Shown piece after piece: positions 53,693-64,000 of a DNA stretch of 64,000 nt. Each line of letters begins with the position of its first letter. Positions within the stretch are counted from its first letter, which is position 1. The position numbers and the translations under genes were made by a program. The notes under the pieces are model-generated. The model saw nothing but the letters and a program-made list of their open reading frames with translations. It was not told the origin of the DNA and made no database searches. The stretch is from positions 2,847,797 to 2,911,796 of the forward strand of contig JANVCC010000174.1 of assembly GCA_025345505.1 (NCBI GenBank), in the 5' to 3' direction. Origin of the DNA: Todiramphus chloris collaris. Lineage: Eukaryota > Chordata > Aves > Coraciiformes > Alcedinidae.

Positions 53693-56600
53693 GAAAATAG
53701 CTCATGCTGCTGCTGGTATCAATAGCGATCTCCAAAGACACTGCCTGCTCCCAGTGCCCCCATCACTGGGACAGCGAGCAGGTAACCTAAAAAGTCTTGA
53801 GGAGAAGGTCAGCTGGTCCAGCTGCATCTGCTGGTCCCCATGCCATGCCCAGGGTGAATCACAGCCCCCCCCTTGCCAGGGCTGGGGGCTGGGGAAGCCT
53901 CTCACAGCACAGAGTGATTAACTTTATCTGGCTTGTTGCACCTTCTGGGTGTCGAAAGAAGCACTGTGGGAGGAGAGGGCGAGCAGAGTTGGTGTTTGCT
54001 GCAACCGTCCCGATTACGTTATCAGGTGAAGAGCCCGTCCCCGAGCAAGTATCTACTCAAGGCTTCCCTGTGCACAAAGCTGGTGGGGGAGGTTCCCAGC
54101 CTGTACTTGCTGTGCCTGGCGTCTCTTGACCTTCCCAAGGGAAAAGCAAGTACAGATGTGGGACCACTTGCTGCCCTGGGAGAGCAGGGAAAGGCAGGTG
54201 CCAAAGGCAGGCAGCCTCAGCGTGCGTCTCCAGCGCGGTTCCTCTCGTGCGCAGAGCTGGGGTTGCGCTGCAGGATGGTTTGTTGGGGTTTGGATTTTTG
54301 GTTTGGGTATTTTTTTTCTTTTTAAAAAAAAAAAAAAGAGTGATTGCAGCCAGAGAGACTGAGGGACGACCTGCTCATGGTGCCAGGGGAGCAATTAGAA
54401 ATGCCACCAACCATTGTGCTGGGTCTCTCTGCTAGATGCTACCTCCAGGGTCACCATGAGTGTCCCACCACGCTAGGCACCTGGGATGGGGGCAAATGGA
54501 CAGCTTGAACAATCTCGGGAGCTGGGATGACTGGGAATACCTGGCAGAGGCAGAGGAGGGCCCAAACCTCGGGACATGTTTGGCCTTCGGGATTTAGAGA
54601 GGGTGGGAAGGTGACAAAGATTTAATTTCAAAACAACAAAAAAAAATCCCCCTTCACACCCTTGAGCAGCATCCCTGCCATGTAAGGTAGTTGCCAGGGC
54701 TATATTTGTCCTTCCTTTGGTTTTTTGGGGGTAGTTTGTTTGTTTGTTTCCCCCTCCCCCTTCTTTCCACCCTCCTGAAATATTTCCATCAGTCTCCTCT
54801 CTAAGAAGTGTAACAAGCCCTGCCACTGATTAAATTCTAAATATAGCCATGGCATTTTTTTTTCTCTCCAATTCTTCATGATGTATCTAGGTAAAAAATA
54901 GCCTTGGCGACTCTTCAAAGGGGACATGGGCCTGCTATGGGCTATATTTTGGTCTTGTCACCCTGCCCAGGTCCAAAATAAACCTCCTCATTTTTAATTA
55001 GCCCGTCAGGTTATATAATCCTGAAAGCTGAGGATATCTGGGCTCGGCGAGAACGCACGTGATGCCGTGGGCTCGGGCAGATCGTGTCAGGCGAAGGTGG
55101 CGTGTCAGGGTAGGGGCGATGCTGCTGGAATCTCCTTTTCTGCTGCTGGCCCAGGTGCCAAGTGGGAAGGAGCCTGAGGAAGCCAAGAAGCTGTAGCATA
55201 AGTCTCTGCTCTTGCCTTTCTTCCTTATCACTTTATTTATTCATTTCGCTGTGGTCCTTGGAGAGGAACCTGCTGAATGAGGAAGGGCCTGGTAATGGTG
55301 AAGTCTCCCAGGCTCCTTGTCTGTCTGTGTTGCCTTGGGGGCTGCTTTTGATGGGAGAATAGGTCAGAGTTTTTCTGCCTTTGACATCATCCTAATGAGT
55401 CATCATTTTACTTCTGGCTGGGGAGAGCACGTTTGTTTTCCCCTAGCCGAGCTCTGAAAGCTTGAGCATCGTCCTACTCCCATCTTCCAGCAGAAAAGGT
55501 GGGAGCCAAATGATCCCCTCTCTCTGGTGCTGCCAGGTGCTAGGCTGTGCACCTACCACTGCTGCTTTACTCACCCTCAGAACGTTTCCCTGGGCTGCCT
55601 GGGTTGGGAACCCAACTGACTCTTGGGATTCTCATACTCGGGTGACTCTGGCCATCCAGCATGGGGGTGATCCCTTCACATGAGCATCCAGAAGCCTTCT
55701 GCTCTTTCAAAGTTCATCCCAAAGTGGTTCCTCCCAAGCTCCTCATCAGCCTCTCCAGCCAGCCAGCCCAGAAGATGAGCAAGCCATGGAAGGGAGCGGG
55801 ACATGGGTGCTCTACACACCTTTAAAAGCTTTCTAACCACCAGATGGAGCAAAGGAACCTGAAACAGCCAGGGCTGACACAGGCTGGGGGCTGCCACTGG
55901 GCACCGAGGTGTAACCCCTGCCCTGGGGGCAGCTGCTGTGCCTCTGCCTTGCCAGGCTTTGCATGGACATCCTTCTCTCTGACCTTTCCCTAGAAGGCAG
56001 GGCTCAGGATTGTCCTGGGGGCTGCCTTGGCACAGTGGCAGGTTGGTGCAGGTGCACGCGCATCGCCAGCCTGTTCCTTGGCCTTTGGCCGTATCCTGCC
56101 GCGCAGCCTGCGCTTCCCGCTCCCTGGCACGTCTTTAGTCGGGGTTTATTCCAACCCCAGCAAGGGAAGGATGTGCAAACACCCGTTTGCTCACCGAGCT
56201 GAACCAACCCGCTGCCATCTGTGTCTCAGACCAGTTTCGGTCCCGCTCCCGGGAGGGCTGGGGGGTGGGGGTGTCAGCATCCGTGGCTGCTGCAGCTTTA
56301 AAGCAGTGGAAACTTTCAGTGTCGTCATCTCGATGGTCAAAGCTGAGAGGAACTGGCGTGCTTCAAGAAGAGCAGTTCAGTGAGGAAGGCATGGTTTGAC
56401 GTGTTAAATTGGGCTGAAACTCTCCGGGTTTTGGTGTCTCTCCTGGCCTCTAGAAGAGGAGGGATGCAGTGCATCTCTCTGGGATTGGAACACACTTCTC
56501 CAAGCCTTAAACCTCTGTTCAGCAGAGCTGGGCTTAAACCACAGAATTAAGGATCTTCAGACTAGTTTAAGCGAAAATGAGCTGGAATTTCCCAGGGCTG

Positions 56601-59600
56601 TTATTTTAGGCGAGTGCCTCGAAGCAGCCAGCTGGTGATGTGGGGACAAGTAGTGGTGCAGGCTGTTTGCATATGGTCCTTCTCGTGTGATGAGCCATCC
56701 CACAACCAACCAGCTCCCACAGCAGGCACTGTGACATCAGCCAGGGCAGTCTTCCCACCTCTGGTCACTCGTATTTCATTGCATGGGTGTTTGGGCAGCC
56801 ACTCTGATGTAAAGGCAGAAGCCACTTCATCTCTCCTCTTCGGCTTGTACAAGTATTTATCCTGGGAAGAAGGCTCTGGCCTCAGTTTGGCTGATGGTAG
56901 AGGGTTCTGGGGAAGAAGGGTGCACTGAGCAGGTTTTTGCATGAAGGGATGGCTAAAAAGCAGTGGAAAGCACTGCACGGTCAGGTAGTGACTGCCCCAG
57001 AAAGCCGAGATGTAGTTCCAACTCTGTGAAGAACCCAAGGCCACGATGACAGAAGAGCTCTGTGGACGCTATGTCCGAACACACGAGGATGTACGTGTTG
57101 GACAGAGGGAAGACTCGAATCCTCAGAGGGCCAGCACAGTGTAACCTACCTTTTCCCCCTCCTCCTCCCCCCCCTTTTCCCTGTATCATTGCAGCTGTTA
57201 GCTCTGGTATCTCTGATGTCTGGCTGCCCACGCGAGCAGAGGAAAAGTGTACGAGTGTGAAGTAGGAAACTTGTGTATAATTTAAAGCACAGGTTTGCAC
57301 GGAAGTGGGGGCAGTAAACAAAGGCAAGTCCTGTTCTAGTTGTGAAATTGCTGATGCCCTTGACGCCAGTTCAGCTCTTCCTTGGCAAGAAGGTGGCTTG
57401 TTTGTCAGTGTTGCCTTCAGCCTTGGAATGATAGCAGGGAGAGAGAGATAGGATGTGTTTTTATTCCTTGGATGTTTTGTTCGAGTGTCTGCATCAGTTT
57501 CTATGAGAAGAGGTGCAGAAATATCCCTGAAGAAGAGACCTCCTGGATCTATAAGTACTGTAAGCCATCGTTTAGGGTTGCATTTCCAGGACTTGCATAT
57601 TACTCAAAGCAATATTGCTGGGCTTGGGGAATGACCCAGAGAAAGGATGAAAAAGTAGAGCTAGGAGCTCAGAGCCAGCACAGCCTTGCCTGGAATGGCC
57701 ACACTAAGACTCTCTGGTATTTTAAGGCCATTTAGGGTTCATGGGAGCTTAAAAACCTCCACCAGCACCCGCACCAAGGGCGGGCAGTTTGCACCCAGGC
57801 AGCAAATGGGGAAGCTTGGCACTACTGGAGGACTGCCTGTATCTTCTCCATTAGCAGGAATGAGTTGCTCTGAGTTTCCCTCTGGGGTTGTCAGCATCTC
57901 TTGCTGACTTGGACGTGAGCATCCTTCTCGAGCGTAAGAGCGTCTCTTCCTCCTTTAGCAGGATGAGAAGCACAGCTCTTGTTCTAGGAGCTACTTGGCT
58001 GGGGACAAACCCTAAAAGCGGTCCAAGCTCTGTGCTGTTTGCCTCCTGCTCCCCCATTTCAGGACCTGTGGGGCCAGTCCCTGGTCCTGCCCAGCATTTT
58101 CAAGCTCCTGCAGTGAGACAGGGTTCCCAGAGCGGTCGGTTTTGCTCTGTGGTTGAGACTGTTGCTCATCTCTAATCTCCTCTGTGCCTCAGCTGCTCTG
58201 TTGGCACATTAAAGGGTAGCCACAAAGCAACCATAATTGCGCTAAGTGTCTGTGGGATAATGGACTAAATACTCGGGATTGCAGAGGCAGCCACATTCCC
58301 AGCTATTTAATACCTTGATTGATGTATATCTCGTTGTTTGCCAGCCCACAGGACAGCCTTCTGAGCTCTTGTTTCTCCTGCTCACTGAAGCTGGTGACAC
58401 GAGGATGTTAAAGAACGAGTCAGGAGTGAGCTATTCGGCCAGTCATGTGGCTGCAGGGATCCCAGACTAGATCCATGTTAAACCCTGGACCTGGTTGAGA
58501 TGCTTGGGCTAAGTTTAGGCACCTGTGTTGAGTGGCTGAGTTTCCCTGTCAAGCCAGGGGAGAGAACTGGGTTCTGTTGTGCATCACCCTCAGGAAGTGG
58601 CTATTTCTCTCCGTGCCTGAATAAGGGGACTGGACCCTAACACGGGTGCCTTCCAGCTCTGTGATCTACACACTCCTATCAACTGTCCGGAAAAAGCAAG
58701 CCCAGAAGGGCTGTGTGGAAACTCTTCTAGGTACAGCTGTCTCTGGGGCACAGCAGAACGTGCTGCTGAGCATGGAGAGCAGGGCAGCGTGCTTCCCCCG
58801 AGAGCTCGCAAGAGATAAGGTGCACAAGTGCAGGGTTATGAACACTGCTTTGAAGGGCAGAGGAGCTGAGTCGGAGCCAAATGCAGGGGCTGCTTTTCCA
58901 GCTGACGTCAGGAAACCCCCAAAGCAAGCGGGGATGCAGAGATGTTTTGGGGCATCTGAGTATGGCAAAGGTTCCTCCCGAAGGAGCGTGGCAGCAGCAG
59001 AGCCTGGATCCCTGAGCTGATGCTCTCCCCTCCCAGCTGTGCAGAGGAGTTGCTCAGCGCTGGAGGCTGCAGCTGAAATCTGGGAATTTTATCTGAGATT
59101 TTACAGGAGGTGCTGCTCAGGTGCAGGAGCTCCATGCAGTAGAACTTTGCTCACGAGCCAAGTTTTTTGTTGGTTTGGTTTTGGTTTTTTTTTCTTTCTT
59201 TCTCTTTCTATAGCTTTGGCTGTCCATAAGCTGACAGACAGATGTCGTCACGTACCATGTGCACGTGGTGGTTACCCTCCCCAGTCCCCTTCTCAACACT
59301 CAATCCACAGCTACCGGCTCTGTGCCGATAAGAGAACGAGATGACTTCCTTTTCTTCTCTCCACCCCTACTCCCTTCCAGAATGAGCTGGGCTGGTTTTT
59401 GGTAAATAACTAGCTGTCACTTCTTCGCTTGAAACTTTCCAGGCTCCACCACCTTGGCCAACCCTCCTGAAGGATGCTGGAGGCTGGAATGTTCCTGTCG
59501 GGCAGCAAATTGCCTTCCACATCCTAGAGCAAGCTCTCCCCACCTCCCCTAGCCTACAGATCTTACGGTGCTCTGAGCTGCCCTCTGGTTTCTGTGGACT

Positions 59601-60596
59601 AACGAACCTCTCTGCGTACTGTGCCGGGTCGGGAGCCTTGACCAGTTATGGTGAGGTAGGATATCTGTTGTGTGTATGTCTAGCTTCTATTTTTAACAAA
59701 GCTAATGTTTTCTGAGTGGGAACAAAGAGAAGGGGAGAAGGCCTGGAGATCATCCGTGTAGTTTGGATCGCACAGAACTGTTCCACTTGTGCTACAGGAG
59801 GATGTGAGCTGCTAGCAGAGAGCGAAGGTGTGGGTGCTGCTCGGGTGGGAATAGTGATTTCCAGTGCTCGTTAGCCCCAGACCAGCAAATTCTCTGCAGG
59901 AGTGCAAGATTCTCTAGTGGAAACTACCCTTGAGCTGCCTCAGTGGCACCCAGGTAATGGTAACTTTCTCCTTGTGCTGGCTTCAGCACTGGGAACCGGG
60001 GTGTTGGCAGTTTCGTTTATACGATGACTGTGATTCCTGTTAATGTGATTACTGAAGAGACTTCAGGTGCTGACTGCAGCCCGGGAGTGGTTATCCCTGC
60101 TGCGAGCAGTATGTTCTTTGGTGATGTTGTGAGGTTTTTATCTTGCATCACCTTGTTAGTAAGAGTTGGTCGCTTATCTCCTCCGTCTCCTCGGCTGTGC
60201 CTGTAGCCGAGCAGGGTTCCACGCGCTGAGAACTGGTGGGAGAGCTCTCATTTCAGGGTGCTGAGCTTTGTAGAGTTACAAGCCGGGTGAAATGCCACCT
60301 TTTAGTCAGAAGGGCATTGGGAAAGCCGTGAGGGGCACGAGCTGTATGAAAAGGGGGTGCTGGAGCAGGGAAAGGGAGCGTGAAGAGATCCCTCTGCCAG
60401 GCTGGGAGGCACCACAGGCGAGCACATCTGGGAAGAAAGCAAATCTCATCTGCTGGAGATGCAGGGAAGGCATCCAGGGCAGGAACTGGGCTGTGTCTGC
60501 AGCCGTGCTTGAGGTTGTTAAATGCAGTGGGATCGTTGTGCAAGCGGCTATGGCTTTTTGCCACGGAGAGTGATGTGGAGCATGCCTTGGGTTTTC

Positions 60597-60626
60597 CTTC
60601 CTTCCTTCCTTCCTTCCTTCCTTGGG
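60597..60626. repeat. (TTCC)n microsatellite
   Basis: About seven consecutive CTTC/TTCC tetranucleotide units are seen. Confidence 0.9.
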
Positions 60627-61677
60627 CGTGTGGAGGGTGTGGGCTGGTCTGCAGCGCTCCGCAGGGATTCGGATGATGGAAGCTGCTGCAGCCTGTTGGT
60701 AGTTGATGTTCCCTTGTATCTCAAGAGCCCCTCGAGGCTTTTGCACGAACCGTTCCAACGCTGCTCTCTCAGGTGTTGCACAAGTGGCTGTTTTCTCCAT
60801 TTCTGGTCTCTTCTCTGGGCGTGTTCTGCTTCATTGGATCATAGCAAAGCAGCTAAGCAGATACTTTTCTGCAGCAGGAGGAAGCCTGTCAGTCAGACAG
60901 CAGCTGGGCTGGTTTCAAGGATGGCTGGGGTTATGTATTTTTAATGCCCTGACCGTCTGGCAGGTGGGCCTGCAATTTAATTTTAACTTGCTTTATGAGA
61001 GCAAAACTATTTGTAATATACAGACCAGCCAACTTCCACGAATGGAGGGCGTTCAAGAGATTTCTCCTACTGTTAGACCTTTTGAGACTTGTAGGCAAAT
61101 CCTTCTCTGGCCGAGGTCAAAGCGTAGCTCGGTGTTTATGGTGGTCCTGCTGGTGAAATACCCTCTTGGGAGAAAAGGTGGATTCAAATGCAAGTTTGAT
61201 TCGGAGAATTAAATCAGGAAATTTGAACACTGGAGCTGAAAACAATAACTTCACACACTTTGAGGGATGATGCATTCAGAGCAGGACTTAGCTACACCTT
61301 GTTTTAATAAAGAGAACATGGGTGTAAATCCTCTGGGCGAGTTGGAAGAGCCCCAGCTGCCAGTTCCCTGCTGGTGCAGGTGAGTATGACTGGTTGTTGA
61401 AATGTATACTGGCCTGATACTGGGGCTTACTGGGGCTGGCTTCCAGACCCCAGGGCAGGGCAAGGACCACAGGAGAGGACGTGCCGGGGAGCGGAGCGCG
61501 CTGCCGAGGAACCTGCTGAATGTTTGTGTTATTTCTGGAGTGAGCAAATGTTTGGAATCTGAACGGGGAAATGCACACGGTGCGTATCCTCTGCGGGATT
61601 CTTAGGCTTGCTTTGAAAACAAACCCCAACAGTCTCAGCGAGATCCTCTGCCCTTGGGCCTTAAACTCACAGCAAGG

Positions 61678-61885
61678 TCACAGAATCACAGAATGTTTGG
61701 GGTTGGAAGGGACCTTGAGAGATCATCGAGTCCAACCCCCCTGCCAGAGCAGGGTCACCCAGATCAGGTCCCACAGGAACGTGTCCAGGTGGGTTTGGAA
61801 TGTCTCCAGGGAAGGAGACTCCACAACCCCCCTGGGCAGCCTGTCCCAGTGCTCTGCCACCCTCACCGTGAAAAGGTTTCCACCT
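61678..61885 (-). mobile_element. CR1 LINE 3' fragment, antisense
   Basis: The plus strand reads 'cacagaatcacagaatgttt', 'ggttggaagggaccttgaga', 'gagtccaacccccctgccag' and 'tgtccaggtgggtttggaat', the reverse complement of the CR1 3' end seen in sense at 52452-52795. Confidence 0.93.
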
Positions 61886-64000
61886 TGTGTAGATCTGTGT
61901 GATGCTCTAAAGAAGGAACTCTTGCATCCAAGCAAAAGCATCTAATATCTTATTTTGGAAGTGAAAAATGTAAGCTTGCACTTGTGGTGGGAGGTCAAGC
62001 TCTCTAACAACTCCTCCTTCCTTCCTGACTTCAGTTCGTAGTTTGAAGCATCTCATCCTGTGGCTAGAGAAGACCAGCTGGAGCCCGATGCTTAACAGTG
62101 TCCTTCCGTGGCTATAGTTAGGCATGGTAGCCACGAGGCTACCCAAGCATAAAGGCAAACAGGCACCCTCCATTTCACATTGAAATGATCAGTTAGGCTT
62201 GTCTCTGTTGTGTGGGAAGTGTCCCCTGTGCCACCACAGTGTCCTATAGACTCTCCTGCCTGCATGAGTTGGCCAAAGAAAACCCCAGAGCTGCTGCTGC
62301 TGCTTCTGCAGCCAGCCTGAGTGCAAGCGAGCACGCTGGCTGTCGGGGTGTTGTTGCAGGACACCTCTTTAGCAAGGGAAGAGCTTGAGCAATATATGTG
62401 CCCAGGTTTTTACAAGCCCTTGCTTGAAGGACCAGAACTGCTGGACCAAATATTTGCAAAATGATGGATTGTGGTGATGGTCGACCTGCAAAGTGACACG
62501 GGCATCATCCCTCTCCTTTCTCGTACGCGTGCACTAGCCTCTTATCTGCTGCAGCCTCCTGGAGAAGCTGGTCTTGGTGGGGTGAACTGCAGTCCAGGCA
62601 GCAGCTGCTCGCTGCAGCGAGGTGAGGAGGAGGGTCAGGAGCAATACAGAAGGCAGGTGCCAGGCTCTTTCACATCCCTCATGTGCACCCATGCGAGCGT
62701 GGAACGCGACTCAGCAGTGGGAGGCTGAGTGTCACACGCTCATGCTCGGGTGCCTCGCTCTTTGCTCTTGTCCCCACAGAGCACGCCGTCCTTTTCGTCT
62801 GCAGATGATGTATTTTTGTGTCCTGGATCTTCATTTTGTTTGTCCGTGGCTTCCTTTCCGTGTTGCTGCAGAGCCTTTATCTGGGGTGCACAAGACAGGA
62901 TGGTGAAAGAGGATTTCCATATCAGTGGTGTGGGCTGGGCTGTGAGGAAGCCACTATGATAGGCACGATCTGGCTTAATGTATATGCGGGCAGCGGGGGA
63001 ACCAGGCTCTCTGCAGCCACTTCAGCTTGGATAGGGATGGCCTAGACTAACCTTGACTGCTGGAAGGATCACTGAGGCAAGGAGCTGTGAAATCAGCATC
63101 TCCCTTGAGCTGTTGGCCCCTTTAGACCTGTTGATCTGCCTCCATCTTTTCTGAAGCTAGGGTGAGCTGTGTCTCTCAACCTGGAGCTGAAAGGTCCAGG
63201 TAGAAATGCCACAGGCGTGTGATTGAGTGAGTGTCAGAAATGGGAAGGCTGCTGTGCCAAAGGGCCTTGCTGAACTGTCAGCAGGAAATCACGAGTAGCT
63301 GGATGTGGATGCAGCAGAATGGGAGGGGAACCTTGCTTGACTCACTAGTCACACTCTTCTTACGTTGAATGAGGGGCTTCTGTGCCTGCACTTCTCACTG
63401 CAGGCTTTGAACCTGAAGGCAGCTCGGAGAAGGACTTGGCTCCACCTTTACTGGTCCAAACTGTAGCCAGGTCAGTGAGGGGAGCTGTTCCTGCCCGCGC
63501 CTGGAGCGATGCTGCCAGAGATGGAGGAGGACGGGCTGCAGCTGGGTGCTTTGGTTTGTGTCGGGGAGATCCGAGCAAAGAGTGGGATCTGTTTCTGAAG
63601 TGGAAAGAGCATCAGTCAAAATGCTAATTTTAGCAGTTTCACATCAGAGCAGAGAAGAGTGAACCTTTGCAGACTTTGCAAAGCCAAGGATCTGGCACCG
63701 CAGACAGGTACCAAGTCATCTGGATGATGTGTTTGCCTGTGCATCCATCCCAGGCAGAGGAGCTGATGCGTAGCCATAACTGGCTGCTATTTATGTGATG
63801 GGAGATTTTCGTGGTATTTATTTGTCCTTGGAGTGATTTCTCTCTGTTCTGATGTTGGCCAGACTTAACCAGCTATCTGTTTTCTTAGGCAAAGTCATCG
63901 GTTTAGGCACCGAACCAACTTGAAACCCTTTGCTAAGAGACTGTGGCAGATCACGGCTGCGTTGCTGCTTTGAGGAGGTGGAGGGGCTGGGGTGGATGGC

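Larger units (their letters stand above)
47592..64000. other. Putative first intron or intergenic region, no recognised gene
   Basis: I find no exon with recognisable protein similarity in these 16 kb. Contents are CR1 fragments (about 52452-52795 and 61678-61885), poly-T near 53658-53692, poly-A near 54318-54337, and a TTCC repeat at about 60597-60626. If the exon at 47576 is real this is probably its intron 1; otherwise it is intergenic. Confidence 0.55.

Noticed and set aside
60703..61212. 169-codon plus-strand open frame
   Set aside because: It has no recognisable domain and no supporting splice or promoter context; composition resembles non-coding sequence.
47592..64000. RNF223 or C1orf159 coding exons on either strand
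   Set aside because: I looked for a RING-type cysteine/histidine pattern and for a short membrane protein and saw neither.

Overview
The window is avian genomic DNA. It carries CR1 LINE fragments (at least fifteen recognisable pieces) and almost no other interspersed repeat, it is GC-rich, and its one clear gene encodes a chick-type agrin with KSRK, 8-residue and 11-residue alternative inserts. The species cannot be named from the sequence. The gene-dense, GC-rich character would fit a microchromosome (inference).

From 350 to about 44515 the plus strand holds agrin (AGRN) from the first follistatin/Kazal domain to the stop codon and polyadenylation signal. I resolve 36 coding exons. Their lengths sum to 5738 nt, which is 2 nt finishing a codon begun upstream plus exactly 1912 codons including the stop, and every junction is phase-consistent. 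The exons for the secretion signal or transmembrane start and the laminin-binding NtA domain are upstream of the window. The order is FS1-FS8 (350-16463), a short linker (16803-16916), two laminin-EGF domains (18099-19406), FS9 (19774-20394), a Ser/Thr/Pro-rich linker with candidate glycosaminoglycan sites (20631-21265), SEA (22633-25292), a second Thr/Pro-rich linker with EGF1 (25625-25981), LG1 (26902 to within 28720-28949), EGF2-EGF3 (28720-29538), LG2 with the KSRK microexon (29704-33422), EGF4 (33713-33902), and LG3 with the 8- and 11-residue inserts (34567-41684). A roughly 2.8 kb 3' UTR follows.

The alternative exons (12, 24 and 33 nt) are intact. The N-terminal half binds matrix and carries glycans. 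The KSRK insert in LG2 is known to tune heparin and dystroglycan binding. The inserts in LG3 control LRP4/MuSK activation and acetylcholine-receptor clustering. Both neurotrypsin cleavage positions are recognisable.

From 44516 to 64000 I find no convincing multi-exon gene. A CpG-island-like promoter at about 47400-47900 contains a candidate tiny first coding exon (ATG at 47576, donor at 47592) of an unidentified plus-strand gene whose intron 1 would fill the rest. I found no novel multi-gene system. The most unusual signals are a 24-bp tandem array that repeats the FS7 exon-intron boundary four times, a divergent 8-residue z insert, CR1 copies with a doubled 3' end, and a CpG-rich block inside the SEA intron.
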